Assembly: GCF_009689005.1 (NCBI RefSeq)
Contig: NZ_AP021879.1
Coordinates: forward strand, 2,046,001-2,110,000
From: Desulfosarcina ovata subsp. ovata
GTDB taxonomy: Bacteria > Desulfobacterota > Desulfobacteria > Desulfobacterales > Desulfosarcinaceae
Reading direction: 5' to 3'
Length of the DNA stretch: 64,000 nt
This document shows positions 55,492 to 64,000 of this stretch, piece after piece. The position numbers and the translations under genes were made by a program. Under the pieces are notes generated by a model. The model was not told the origin of the DNA. It saw only the letters and a list, made by a program, of their open reading frames with translations, and did no database searches. How positions within the stretch are numbered: the stretch's first letter is position 1; each line of letters starts with the position of its first letter.

Positions 55492-56247
55492 CTACAGCCG
55501 CTGATTAATGTCCAGGGCAACCTGCTTCAATAGTGGATTCAGATTTGGAACAGCCGCCTTGGAGACCTGCTGTTTCAATCCTACCGCCCAGATCGCCGCT
55601 TCGATCTTCCGGCCCTTGCACCGGATGGGCACGCCGACAGCCACCATGCCTTCGATATACTCTTCCCGATCAAAGGCAAGTCCCTCTTTGCGGACTTTTT
55701 CTATCTCGGCCTTGTAGAGACGCTTCTCGGAAATGGCCTTGGGCGTATATTTCCTCAATGTGACACCGTCGAGCAAGGCATCCACTTTTTCATCGCTGAG
55801 CAGAGAAAGCATGGCCTTGATCCCCGCACCCGCCAGGACCGGCATCTGCATGCCGATCTCTGAAGAAATCTTGATGTCATGGGCGGAGTCGACCTTGTCA
55901 ATCAAGACGGCCCTGAGTTCGGACCGTATCCCCAGAAAAGCGGAGAGCTTGGTTTCCCGATTGATTTTTTCTAAAAAGGGACGGGCTACCTGGATCAGCT
56001 CGGAACGTCTGCCGGATGCATTGCCCAGTACGTAAAAGCGCGTCCCCAGGCCAAATTTTCCATCATCCAGCCCTTCGAGCACATCCAGTTCAATCAGCGT
56101 GTAAACCATGTTGAAAACAGTGCTCTTGTTCAGCGTCAACTGTCTGGAGATATCGCTGATCCCCAGAGGCTTTTCCGTTTTTGTCAGCAACTCCAGAATG
56201 GCAAAACATTTTTCGACCGCCGGTACGCGCTTAAATGCGGGTGGCAT
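55492..56247 (-). CDS. IclR family transcription regulator (second copy)
   Basis: The 251-residue protein has the winged HTH (VEKCFAILELLTKTEKPLGI, LTLNKSTVFNMVYTLIELDV) and IclR effector domain (DREEYIEGMVAVGVPIRCKG, AAIWAVGLKQQ). It is clearly a paralogue of the IclR at 33152, sharing RVPAVEKCF-like and LNKSTVFN segments. The ATG at 56247 with AGGAG six bases upstream is chosen over a TTG at 56253. Reading towards the second cluster on the opposite strand, it probably regulates that cluster. Confidence 0.9.
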   Translation of the reverse strand: MPPAFKRVPAVEKCFAILELLTKTEKPLGISDISRQLTLNKSTVFNMVYTLIELDVLEGLDDGKFGLGTRFYVLGNASGRRSELIQVARPFLEKINRETKLSAFLGIRSELRAVLIDKVDSAHDIKISSEIGMQMPVLAGAGIKAMLSLLSDEKVDALLDGVTLRKYTPKAISEKRLYKAEIEKVRKEGLAFDREEYIEGMVAVGVPIRCKGRKIEAAIWAVGLKQQVSKAAVPNLNPLLKQVALDINQRL

Positions 56248-56260
56248 GATCAACTCCTAT

Positions 56261-56314
56261 CGTTCTATATAGAGAAATTTGGGATTTTATATCTAACGGC
56301 CTTATAAAGGTCAA
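56261..56314 (-). promoter_or_regulatory. Promoter of the second iclR gene with palindromic site
   Basis: On the minus strand TTGACC (56314-56309) and TATAAA (56291-56286) are 17 bases apart. Downstream lies CTATATAG within TTCTCTATATAGAACG (56276-56261). The plus-strand form CGTTCTATATAGAGA resembles CGTTCTCCATAGAGA at 27803-27817, so the same or a sister IclR may bind both. Confidence 0.6.
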
Positions 56315-56421
56315 GGGGAAAACAGAGGCGGCAAAATAAAAAACGATGCCGTATTCGGCGAGGAACACAATAAGCGATATCTATATCACGTTAGGGAAAA
56401 ATCCGGCAACCTTTTTATCGG

Positions 56422-57225
56422 CTATTTTTTTCGAGGGCCCAACATCAAATCGGCCGCATTGCCTCCGGCGATCTTCTCCTTTTCGGTTGCGGTCAGAAAA
56501 GGAAGGTCAAGCAGATAGTTCAACTCCGCCGCCTGATCGGTAAAGGGGCTGTCGCTGCCAAAAAGGATGCGTTCGATGGGGTGCTTCCGAAAAAACCGTT
56601 TGAGGGTTTCCGTCTCCATGATCCGGAGCACGAAAGCGGTGTCCAGGTAGATATTTTCGCCCAGCAGACAGGTCTCGGTTTCCTCATAGTTGTCCTCCCC
56701 GCCCATATGCGCAAGAATCATCACCATCTGCGGAAACTGGCGATGGATTTTGAGCAACCGCTTCGGCATCGCGTGGACGGGGGGAGGCAATCCGCGATCC
56801 AGTCCGGCATGAAACAAAACCGGAATCCGCACCTGTTGGGCGGCGTCGTAGAAGGGGTACATGCGCGGATCATCCACGTAAAAGCCCTGGTAGTCGGGAT
56901 GCAGCTTGATCCCCTTGAACCCTTGGGTTCGAAGGGTGTTGAGATAGTCCGGAGTCACCGGAAAATCGGGATGCACCGTCGCCAGCGGCAGGACATTAGG
57001 CCGGCGGCAGTTGAGCAGCCAACGATTGACGGCATTCACATTTTTCTTTTTGGTGGTGATGCGGCTGATCAGCGAGAGTCCGATTCCGGCGCTTTCCATG
57101 CTGCGAATCAGGCCATCCAACATCCCATTGGTATAATGGGGAATATTCCCCCGCTGCAAAAGATCTTGCAGAACCAACGGCGCTTTTCTACGTGGAAAAA
57201 TGTGGGCATGGGAATCGATGAACAT
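56422..57225 (-). CDS. Amidohydrolase family protein (Amidohydro_2 type)
   Basis: The 267-residue TIM-barrel protein starts MFIDSHAHIFPRRKAPLVLQ with the metal motif DSHAHIF, then GIKLHPDYQGFYVDDPRMYP, VLFHAGLD, MVMILAHMGGEDNYEETETC and FGSDSPFTD. This pattern fits metal-dependent hydrolases and decarboxylases of the ACMSD group. The ATG at 57225 has AAGAG upstream. It is divergent from a third IclR gene. A role in aromatic or cyclic acid metabolism is suggested only by its place. Confidence 0.8.
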   Translation of the reverse strand: MFIDSHAHIFPRRKAPLVLQDLLQRGNIPHYTNGMLDGLIRSMESAGIGLSLISRITTKKKNVNAVNRWLLNCRRPNVLPLATVHPDFPVTPDYLNTLRTQGFKGIKLHPDYQGFYVDDPRMYPFYDAAQQVRIPVLFHAGLDRGLPPPVHAMPKRLLKIHRQFPQMVMILAHMGGEDNYEETETCLLGENIYLDTAFVLRIMETETLKRFFRKHPIERILFGSDSPFTDQAAELNYLLDLPFLTATEKEKIAGGNAADLMLGPRKK

Positions 57226-57493
57226 ATCTCTTCTTATACTGGGTGAAGGGGCTGCCCGGTGCCGCAGCAATCTTTTCCAGGCCACCATCACTGGCGGCAC
57301 TCAACGACAAAACGTTTTTTAAAGGCATTTCAACCAAATGTCTATACCGAAAATAAACGGTTTGGCAAAGATGCCCAAGGGGACGCTGTGCACCCACGCC
57401 TGCCTGGACGTCGGCATCGTGCCCCATCCATTTACACTAATCCGAATTTTTTCAATGAAGCCCGATTTTTTAATTTTATATGCAATTTTGTTC

Positions 57494-57533
57494 TTGACAG
57501 AGAAAAGCGCCTCCATTAAGTTCAAAGCTTGAA
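57494..57533 (+). promoter_or_regulatory. Promoter of the third iclR gene with TTCAA-type palindrome
   Basis: TTGACA (57494-57499) and TAAGTT (57517-57522) are 17 bases apart. The palindrome TTCAAAGCTTGAA (57521-57533) overlaps the -10 end and likely start point and may be the binding site of the IclR encoded 16 bases downstream. Its sequence differs from the site at 33054. Confidence 0.5.
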
Positions 57534-57548
57534 ACAGAGGTTCAACAT

Positions 57549-58337
57549 ATGGAACATAAAAAATCCAAGAAACAAACCGTCTACCGCGTCCAGGCCTTGG
57601 ATCGGGCCTTGGATATTCTGGATGCGTTTTCCTTCCAACGGCGCCGGATGCATCTTTCCGAAGCCGTCGTTCAAACCGGGCTCAAAAAGACCACCTGTAA
57701 GCGCCTTATGGCAAACCTCACCCACCGTGGATATCTCAAATGGGATGCACAAACCAAACAATACGAACTCGGCTTACGCCTTTTTCGATTGGGTAGTGTG
57801 GTTCATTCCAGCTTTTCAATCCGCAAGGTGGCCATATCCCATATCGAATGGTTAAGGGATCAAACCGGCCTAACCGTTCTGTTGGGTCAATGCCTGGAGG
57901 ATCGTCTGGTCTATGTGGACAAACGGGAAGGGGCCGGCATGATCAAAATTTCCTCTTCCATTGGCGAGCAAAAGCCACCGCACTTTGGCATGCTGGGTCA
58001 GATGCTGATGGCCGGTCTGGATGCTGAAAAAATTCAATGGTTGTTAGACAACTATCCCCTTGAACCCTTTACCGCCGACAGTATCACGGAACCGGAACGA
58101 TTCCGGCAACGCCTCGCCGAAATCAGGCAAAACGACTTTGCCATTGAAACCGGTGAGGCCCACCCGGGGATCATGGGCCTGGCAACCCCGATCCGCGATG
58201 TTTCCCACAAAGTAGTGGCCGCGCTGGGCGTGGCGATACCCTTTCCGGATTATGCCTGCGCGGATCAGGTCGATCGAACACTGGACTGGGTACGCCAGGC
58301 ATCGGAAAACATTTCCACTGAACTGGGCTGTCATTAA
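57549..58337 (+). CDS. IclR family transcription regulator (third copy)
   Basis: The 262-residue regulator has a winged HTH (VQALDRALDILDAFSFQRRR, TGLKKTTCKRLMANLTHRGY) and an effector domain (GLTVLLGQCLEDRLVYVDKR, MLGQMLMAGLDAEKIQWLLD, ETGEAHPGIMGLATPIRDVS). It is less similar to the other two. AGAGG lies upstream. It may control the divergent amidohydrolase gene or itself. Confidence 0.9.
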   Translation: MEHKKSKKQTVYRVQALDRALDILDAFSFQRRRMHLSEAVVQTGLKKTTCKRLMANLTHRGYLKWDAQTKQYELGLRLFRLGSVVHSSFSIRKVAISHIEWLRDQTGLTVLLGQCLEDRLVYVDKREGAGMIKISSSIGEQKPPHFGMLGQMLMAGLDAEKIQWLLDNYPLEPFTADSITEPERFRQRLAEIRQNDFAIETGEAHPGIMGLATPIRDVSHKVVAALGVAIPFPDYACADQVDRTLDWVRQASENISTELGCH

Positions 58338-58387
58338 CGCTGAAAAGATTCCAGTGGGAGATATCACCAATTTTAACACCGCCGTTT

Positions 58388-60277
58388 TTAAATGTTTTCC
58401 AGGGCTTCCCAGCGGCTGAAGGCCGCTTCCAGGTCCTTTTCTATCTGGTCCAGTTCCCGCTTCACCTCTGCAATCTGCTCACCGTCCTGGCGGAAAAAAT
58501 CAGGATCGGCCATCAAATTGAAAAGTTCCTGCTGCCGGGCTTCCAGCGACTCGATATGCCCAGGCAGTGCGTCCAGTTCGCGCTGCTGCATGTAGCCCCG
58601 TTTTTTGGGTGCATCTGAAGGGGGTGTTTTTCGGGGCGCTGCCGGGGATGCTTTTTCCGGTTTGGCTGCCGCAGGCTCGGGTCGCTGGATCAGCCAGTCA
58701 TCATAACCGCCGGCATAGCCCTCGATGCGTGCCCGCCCTTCGAATACCAGCGTTCGGGTCACCACGTTATTGATGAAGGCCCGGTCGTGGCTGACCAGCA
58801 GCACCGTGCCGCTAAAGTCCAAAAGCAGTTCTTCCAAAAGCTCCAGCGTCTCCACGTCCAGATCGTTGGTCGGTTCGTCGAGCACCAGGACATTGGCCGG
58901 CCGGGCGAACAGTTTGGCCAGCAGCAGCCGGTTCTTCTCTCCCCCGGAGAGCACCCAGACCGGGGATCGCGCCCGTTGGGGAGAAAAAAGAAAATCTTTC
59001 AGGTAACCGATTACATGGCGCCGCCGCCCCCCCACATCGATCATGTCGCTATCGGGGGAAACATTTTCTTGCACGGTTTTCTGCTCGTCCAATTGCCCCC
59101 TGAGCTGATCAAAATAGATGACCTTGAGATTGGTCCCGTGCTTGATACGCCCCTGTTGGGGGTCGAGCTCGCCGAGCAAAACGCGAATGAGGGTGGACTT
59201 GCCGGCCCCGTTGGGCCCCAGGATACCGATGCGATCGCCGCGCAGAATCGTACAGCTGAAGTCGTCGATGATGGTTCGCGCATCATAAGCGAAACGAATG
59301 CCGGTTGCCTCGGCAACGACCTTGCCGCTGCGCTCGGCCTCCTCCAGGCGCATGCGGACCTTGCCGGTCCGGTCCCGCCGGTTGCGATGAACCTCCCGCA
59401 ATCGCTGCAGCTCGCGCACCCGCCCTTCGTTGCGGGTCCGGCGGGCCTTGATCCCCTGGCGAATCCAGGCCTCCTCGGCGGAAAGTTTCTTGTCGAAACG
59501 GGCATTTTCCTTCTCTTCCGCATCCAGACGGGCCTGGCTGCGCTGCAGATAGTCATCGTAGGTGCAGTTCCACGAATAGACCGCACCGCGATCGATTTCC
59601 AGGACGCGGGTGGCCAGTTTGCGAATCATCATACGATCGTGGGTAATCAAAATCAGGGTACCGGTCCACTTGAGCAGAAAGGATTCCAGCCACTCGATGG
59701 CGCCCATGTCCAGGTGGTTGGTGGGCTCGTCCAGCAGCAGCAGATCCGGCTCCGCCGCCAGCGCCGCGGCCAGCAGTACCTGGCGTTTCATACCGGCGGA
59801 AAAGGTACTCACCTCCCCGTCCATGGGAAGGCCCATCTGGGAAAGCGTACGCTCGATCTGCTGTCGGAGGGGCCAGCCGTCTTGCGCATCGATGGTATGT
59901 TGCAGGGCCAGCAGGGTTTTCTGCAGGGCCGGATCCGTTTGACCGCAAGCGTCATGCTGGTCGCACAGCTGGCGGTATTTTACCAGGTTCCGCCCCCGCT
60001 CCCCCATCCGGCTGCAGACGGCATCCAAAACCGTTCCCATGAGGTCTTCGGGCACGCCTTGGGTCAGGCCGCTCACCACGAGGCCCTGGCGCTGAACCAC
60101 CTCGCCGTGGTCCGGCTCCAGGTCGCCGCCGATGATCCCAATAAGAGTGGACTTGCCGGTACCGTTGCGGCCCAGCAGACAGATCCGCTCGCCGGGGGCC
60201 ACAGTGAGGGACACCCCCTCAAGCAGGGCTGTCTCGCCAAATCGGATACCGACATCGCGCAGGGTAATCAGGGTCAT
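58388..60277 (-). CDS. ABC-F family ATPase (Uup-like)
   Basis: The 629-residue soluble protein has two ABC domains. Walker A motifs are LLGRNGTGKSTLIG (about 34-47) and ILGPNGAGKSTLIR (about 348-361), with signatures FSAGMKRQVLLAAAL and LSGGEKNRLLLAKLF and Walker B LLLLDEPTNHLDMG and VLVLDEPTNDLDVE. There are no membrane segments. The linker between domains is rich in charged helices, and the C-terminal coiled coil (about 555-629) is the Uup type. ABC-F proteins act on ribosomes or, for Uup, in DNA and ribosome maintenance. Confidence 0.92.
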   Translation of the reverse strand: MTLITLRDVGIRFGETALLEGVSLTVAPGERICLLGRNGTGKSTLIGIIGGDLEPDHGEVVQRQGLVVSGLTQGVPEDLMGTVLDAVCSRMGERGRNLVKYRQLCDQHDACGQTDPALQKTLLALQHTIDAQDGWPLRQQIERTLSQMGLPMDGEVSTFSAGMKRQVLLAAALAAEPDLLLLDEPTNHLDMGAIEWLESFLLKWTGTLILITHDRMMIRKLATRVLEIDRGAVYSWNCTYDDYLQRSQARLDAEEKENARFDKKLSAEEAWIRQGIKARRTRNEGRVRELQRLREVHRNRRDRTGKVRMRLEEAERSGKVVAEATGIRFAYDARTIIDDFSCTILRGDRIGILGPNGAGKSTLIRVLLGELDPQQGRIKHGTNLKVIYFDQLRGQLDEQKTVQENVSPDSDMIDVGGRRRHVIGYLKDFLFSPQRARSPVWVLSGGEKNRLLLAKLFARPANVLVLDEPTNDLDVETLELLEELLLDFSGTVLLVSHDRAFINNVVTRTLVFEGRARIEGYAGGYDDWLIQRPEPAAAKPEKASPAAPRKTPPSDAPKKRGYMQQRELDALPGHIESLEARQQELFNLMADPDFFRQDGEQIAEVKRELDQIEKDLEAAFSRWEALENI

Positions 60278-60312
60278 GGGTTCACTATCGGATGGGGATC
60301 AAAGTGGCCGTT

Positions 60313-61452
60313 TCAATAAATCGCATACTTGACGACCCGGCCATCCAGTCCCCCGTTGCGCAGCGGCTTTTTCCAGGCCGGTTTCAGTCCGATGCGTTTG
60401 ATCATCTCCCGGTTGCCAAAATAGATGAAGGCTTCCGATCCGTTGCAGCGCTGCTTTAAAAAATCTCCCAGCTGACGGTAGAAATCATCCAGCCGGGGAC
60501 CACCCTGCATACGGATGCCATAGGGCGGATTACAGAGAATCACGTGGTTTTCCAGTTTTTCGATACGATTGAAATCCACTCTCAGTACATTGATCGACCG
60601 TGCATGGGGAATCCGTTTGCAGTTGCCGCGGGTGGCCGATACCGCTTTGGCATCAATGTCACTGGCGTAAACCATCCGTTCGGGAAGTTTGCGGATCCGG
60701 CCGTCCATCTCGGTCTTGACCGCCTTCCACAGCCGCGGATCGTAGTCGGGAAGCTGCTCGAACCCGAATCGGCGGCGCAGGTAGCCGGCCGGGATGCCGC
60801 AACAGGCCATGGCGGCTTCGATGACCAGGGTACCGGAACCGCACATGGGGTCGGCCAGCCGCCGCCGGCCATCCCATCCGGACAGGCGCACCATAGCGGC
60901 GGCAACGGTCTCCTGCATGGGGGCCTCGACACTGTTGATGCGGTAGCCTCGCCGGTGCAGGCTTCCGCCGGACGTGTCGACACTGATCGTTCCGCGGTCC
61001 TTGTGCAAAAAAAGGTTGATCCACAGGTCGGGCTGTTGCGGATCGACATTGGGGCGCCGGCCGAATCCCCGCCTGAACTGATCGGCCACGGCATCCTTGA
61101 GGGTCAATCCGGCAAACTGCGAATGGGGGACGGTGCTGCCCGCCGTACTGGCGAATACGGCAAAGGTCTGGTCCACGCTGAAATAGCGTGACCAGTCAAC
61201 GCTGCCGGCGGCCCGGTAGATCGCTTTGGCATCCGGACAGACGAATTGTTTGACCGGTACCAGAATACGCGTGCAAAGCCGGGAACAGTAATTAATCCGG
61301 TAAAGGGCCGCCCGATCCGCCGTGAAATGGATACCCCGGCGAACCGGCCGGAGACCGGTCGCCCCCAGTTCGCCCAGTTCCAGCGCACCGGTCTCCTCAA
61401 GGCCATCGGCAATTTGGGCAAAACAGCGGGCGGTGTTGGAATCCTCAATCAT
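60313..61452 (-). CDS. THUMP-domain class I RNA methyltransferase (RlmL/RlmK type)
   Basis: The 379-residue protein has an N-terminal THUMP-containing region (about 1-155, with AIYRAAGSVDWSRYFSVDQT) and a Rossmann methyltransferase domain. The SAM motif is DPMCGSGTLVIEAAMACCGI (about 222-241), followed by YASDIDAKAVSATRGNCK and the catalytic NPPYGIRM (about 310). This arrangement is that of enzymes making m2G in 23S rRNA. It lies 35 bases upstream of the ABC-F gene on the same strand. Confidence 0.9.
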   Translation of the reverse strand: MIEDSNTARCFAQIADGLEETGALELGELGATGLRPVRRGIHFTADRAALYRINYCSRLCTRILVPVKQFVCPDAKAIYRAAGSVDWSRYFSVDQTFAVFASTAGSTVPHSQFAGLTLKDAVADQFRRGFGRRPNVDPQQPDLWINLFLHKDRGTISVDTSGGSLHRRGYRINSVEAPMQETVAAAMVRLSGWDGRRRLADPMCGSGTLVIEAAMACCGIPAGYLRRRFGFEQLPDYDPRLWKAVKTEMDGRIRKLPERMVYASDIDAKAVSATRGNCKRIPHARSINVLRVDFNRIEKLENHVILCNPPYGIRMQGGPRLDDFYRQLGDFLKQRCNGSEAFIYFGNREMIKRIGLKPAWKKPLRNGGLDGRVVKYAIY

Positions 61453-61548
61453 AGCGGGGGGATCAGCAGTCGCCTTCGTTCCGGGAAGGCAGAATTGTTT
61501 TTGCCAGGGTGATGTCGGCCATTACATTGATCATACCGTCTTTGGGCG

Positions 61549-63183
61549 TCATGGTGCTGTTTTCCGTTTGGGCCGGGGTTTGGAGCCAGTACGGGAAGCC
61601 TGTCGGCCACTGCGATTCCGATTATCCCGGTTCCCACTGCCTGGCCGCCGTCTGCGCCGACGTTTGCCCGGTTGATCGCCGCCAGGGGGTCGGCCACCGG
61701 CAGGCGGTTTTGGTTTGCGCCGCCGTGGTGGTGCCGGGGGCAGCTCGGTCCAGTGCTCTTCCGGTGGAATGCAGTGCAGCGATCGGCCGATGAATTCCTC
61801 GATTGCCGGCAGGTAAAACGAGTCCTCCTCATCGGCGAAGCTGATCGACGTTCCCGCAGCGCCCGCCCTACCCGTGCGCCCGATGCGGTGAACATAATCT
61901 TCCGGGTCGCGGGGCAGGGTAAAGTTGATCACGTAATCCATGTCTTCAATATGGATTCCCCGGCCGGCCACATCCGTTGCCACCAGGACGCGGATCTTGC
62001 CCGCCTTGAACGCGTCCAGCGTACGGATCCGTTTTTTCTGGGGGACTTCGCCGGAAAGAACGTCACAGTTGATCCGGTAGCGTCCCAGCATCTCCGCCAG
62101 CCGCCGGGTTTCATCGCGCCGATTGCAGAAAATAAGCACCCGTTTTAGGTTGCGCCGGGTGATGATATTGTAGGTCAGGGCAAATTTTTCGTCCGTGGTG
62201 ACAATGTAAACCACCTGCTCGACCGTATCCACGGCAACCTGTTCGGGTTCGATCTCAACGGTGATTGGATCGCGCGTCCAGCTGGCACTCAGCCGGGTCA
62301 CATCGGGGGTCAGCGTGGCACTGAAAAAAAGCGTCTGGCGTTTGTCCTTGTGGGGCGTACTGTAGACGATCTGGCGCACATCGGGGATGAAGCCCATGTC
62401 GAGCATGCGGTCGGCCTCATCGATGATCAGCATTTCCACCCGACTGAGATCGAGATCCCGGCGGCGTTTGAAATCCAGCAAGCGCCCCGGGGTGGCCACA
62501 ATGATATCCACCGCTCGGCCGTGCAGCTTTCGGCGCTGCTTCTCATAGTCCATACCGCCAAATACGCTGACGATGGAAAAAGGGCAGTGGGCGGACAGCA
62601 GGTTGGCCTCGTCGGCAATCTGGAGCACCAATTCACGCGTGGGGGCGATGATCAGCACCCGCGGGGTTCCTGGCTTGCGCTTGCCCCGCAGAGGATTGTT
62701 CAACAGTCGTGTGAGCACGGCCACCAGAAATGCGGCGGTCTTACCGGTGCCCGTCTGAGCCCGGCCAAAGGCATCCCGTCCCTTGAGGGTGGCGGGCAGA
62801 ACCTCGGCCTGGATGGGCGTACAATACTGAAAGCCCGTATCGGCAATCGCGTGCAGAACCGGATCGGGAAGGTCAAGGTCGTGAAAGCGTGTTTTGTCGG
62901 GTAGTTCCGGGACCTTAAAAAGACCTCGGTGCCATTTTTGAACCGCCGGAACGGATGGCTTCTCCCCGGTTCCGGAAACCGCGGCCAACGGGGCCTTATG
63001 CTTCTGCGGCCGGGGTCGCCGGCCTCTTTTTTGTTCTGCTCCGGGTTTTTCTTCCGATGTTGCGGGTACTTTGGATATGCCGGTGTCGTCGGTAGGTTCG
63101 GATGGCCCCGGGCGCTCCGGTTTGACAAACCAGGCCCGTATGGTGGTGATCAGTTTTTCTATCAAAACTTGGTTTACCTGCAA
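61549..63183 (-). CDS. DEAD-box RNA helicase (RhlB/RhlE-like)
   Basis: The 544-residue helicase has a charged N-terminal extension (about 1-95), the Q motif region [14 protein letters not shown] with CTPIQ, Walker [29 protein letters not shown], the DEAD box in [15 protein letters not shown] in FFSATLTPD, and the C-terminal [14 protein letters not shown] and [10 protein letters not shown]. The last 55 residues are basic and rich in R, P and G, typical for RNA-binding tails. It will unwind structured RNA in decay or ribosome assembly. Confidence 0.93.
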   Translation of the reverse strand: MQVNQVLIEKLITTIRAWFVKPERPGPSEPTDDTGISKVPATSEEKPGAEQKRGRRPRPQKHKAPLAAVSGTGEKPSVPAVQKWHRGLFKVPELPDKTRFHDLDLPDPVLHAIADTGFQYCTPIQAEVLPATLKGRDAFGRAQTGTGKTAAFLVAVLTRLLNNPLRGKRKPGTPRVLIIAPTRELVLQIADEANLLSAHCPFSIVSVFGGMDYEKQRRKLHGRAVDIIVATPGRLLDFKRRRDLDLSRVEMLIIDEADRMLDMGFIPDVRQIVYSTPHKDKRQTLFFSATLTPDVTRLSASWTRDPITVEIEPEQVAVDTVEQVVYIVTTDEKFALTYNIITRRNLKRVLIFCNRRDETRRLAEMLGRYRINCDVLSGEVPQKKRIRTLDAFKAGKIRVLVATDVAGRGIHIEDMDYVINFTLPRDPEDYVHRIGRTGRAGAAGTSISFADEEDSFYLPAIEEFIGRSLHCIPPEEHWTELPPAPPRRRKPKPPAGGRPPGGDQPGKRRRRRRPGSGNRDNRNRSGRQASRTGSKPRPKRKTAP

Positions 63184-63225
63184 TTCCTTTCATGTCTCGT
63201 GAGGGTCCGTTGCAGACCGCCACCG

Positions 63226-63257
63226 AAAAAAAAGCGGGCCTTTCATTTCAGGCCCGC
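63226..63257 (-). terminator. Factor-independent terminator on the minus strand
   Basis: On the minus strand an 8-bp GC-rich stem (63257-63250 with 63241-63234) with an 8-base loop is followed by eight T residues. It lies 43 bases upstream of the helicase start and would stop transcripts arriving from the gene at 63722. Confidence 0.85.
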
Positions 63258-63474
63258 ATCAATATACGAGAATCATTCACGAATTGCAAGGAATATTGGT
63301 TGTCGGCAAAGGGGTTTGGAACAGTCGGCGGCTGGTAACATATAGCATTCAAGATAATGTTTTTGGGCTGCGTTATCGGTCGTCGCAGTATTACAATACG
63401 GCTTCCTCCCTCTGGCCTTGCCAAAACCATTATCTTAAATACTGTAGCACTTTCGCCAGAAGTCATTCAACGCC

Positions 63475-63720
63475 GCCGGTAAGCGGCATGCCGATCGCAT
63501 TTGGATGTATTCTGATCGGAAACCAACCGCCCCGATTCAATCAATGTCAAATGTTAAAATCCAAATGTCAATTGAAGGATCCGGTCGATTATAAAAGGGC
63601 AGAATACCACCAATTGACATTTTTCATTTGGCATTTGACATTCTCAACCAGTCGATAGCGGGTAAAAAAATCAACAAAAAAGTTAAATGCGATTGCCCTG
63701 CCGGTAAGCCACATGCCGAT
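63475..63720. repeat. Non-coding region with palindromic and direct repeats
   Basis: Bases 63543-63574 and 63611-63642 are inverted repeats of 32 bases with AATGTCAAATG and AAATGTCAATTG blocks conserved. A 21-base direct repeat (GCCGGTAAG core) sits at 63475-63495 and 63700-63720 with two differences. No gene is seen from 63260 to 63720. The AATGTCAAATG type of palindrome resembles dispersed intergenic elements, but its distribution cannot be judged from this window. Confidence 0.6.
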
Positions 63721-63721
63721 A

Positions 63722-63997
63722 TCAGTCATCTTGCCCCCGCTCAAAAAAATGGGCGATGGTTGCCAGGCTGAAATCCATTTCTAGGGAAAGAAACTGAGAA
63801 ATCGAGTGCAGGGTGATAATGGCATTTTTGTCCGCGTCCTGATTGCCCAGGCTGCGGATGCGGGCCAGAAGCCCTTCGTTGACCAGTTGGACCCGGGCGT
63901 ATTTTTTTTCCAGTTCTTCAAAATCGAACTGTTTGATGCGGCCCTTTTTGTATTCAAAGTACTGACCCAGCAGAAACAGGGAGGTACTGCGTACCAT
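63722..63997 (-). CDS. Uncharacterised small protein (start not confirmed)
   Basis: The visible 91 residues start MVRSTSLFLLGQYFEYKKGR and end HFFERGQDD. The sequence is mostly helical and charged, with no motif I can name. The ATG at 63997 lies three bases from the window edge, so the upstream ribosome binding site cannot be seen and the gene may extend further. The composition and codon use look like a real gene. Confidence 0.55.
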   Translation of the reverse strand: MVRSTSLFLLGQYFEYKKGRIKQFDFEELEKKYARVQLVNEGLLARIRSLGNQDADKNAIITLHSISQFLSLEMDFSLATIAHFFERGQDD

Positions 63998-64000
63998 GGT

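Noticed and set aside
58787..60319. A 510-codon plus-strand open frame opposite the ABC-F gene
   Set aside because: The minus strand carries complete Walker and signature motifs of an ABC-F ATPase; the plus-strand product has none.
1..64000. CRISPR array
   Set aside because: No regularly spaced direct repeats were seen on reading the window; the repeats found are palindromes or single pairs.

Overview
The window looks like the chromosome of a strictly anaerobic, aromatic-degrading member of the Desulfobacterota, most like the Desulfosarcina group. The grounds are a complete bamBCDEFGHI set for the tungsten-dependent class II benzoyl-CoA reductase, an ETF plus ETF:menaquinone-oxidoreductase operon, selenocysteine-containing HdrA and MvhD subunits, and PAS-LuxR type regulators. 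The genus is inferred; no rRNA gene is present.

Left part (1-23 kb): a partial response regulator, a Na+/Ca2+ exchanger, a signalling block (PAS protein, LuxR-type protein, hybrid histidine kinase, solute-binding protein), then a minus-strand acyl-CoA operon (thiolase, acyl-CoA dehydrogenase, a truncated EMO-like fragment, a CoA-transferase gene cut by an IS66 element). A divergent sigma-54 activator has a 23-bp inverted repeat in its leader. Housekeeping genes follow (ferredoxin-nitroreductase, cupin, RmuC, HEAT-like protein, Crp/Fnr regulator, two lipase/esterase-like hydrolases, MtgA, a TatD-like hydrolase) and tRNA-Trp.

Central part (23-57 kb): an island for benzoate activation and benzoyl-CoA dearomatization. 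A benzoate-CoA ligase gene is split by an IS701-type element whose transposase carries a DruA-like (DUF4338) domain. Next come etfB-etfA-EMO, a ferritin-like gene, and iclR-bamBCDEFGHI. An IS4-type element then separates a predicted promoter from a second cluster: bamB2-bamC2, a selenocysteine HdrA (BamE-like), a selenocysteine MvhD fused to ferredoxin, hdrC and hdrB. A short bamI-like remnant lies behind it. Two further IclR regulators and an amidohydrolase close the island.

Right part (58-64 kb): ABC-F ATPase, 23S-rRNA-type methyltransferase, DEAD-box helicase and an unidentified small gene.

The central genes would work together as follows. Benzoate is activated to benzoyl-CoA by a ligase, the local copy of which is broken. 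BamBC reduces the ring, and BamDEFGHI supplies low-potential electrons, presumably by flavin-based bifurcation. EtfAB and EMO pass electrons from acyl-CoA dehydrogenases to menaquinone. Two transcription units, etfBA-EMO and iclR-bam, share the same -35/-10/operator layout, suggesting common control by an IclR protein. Three transposable elements can be placed to the base from their target-site duplications, and the two interrupted genes rejoin in frame when the elements are removed.
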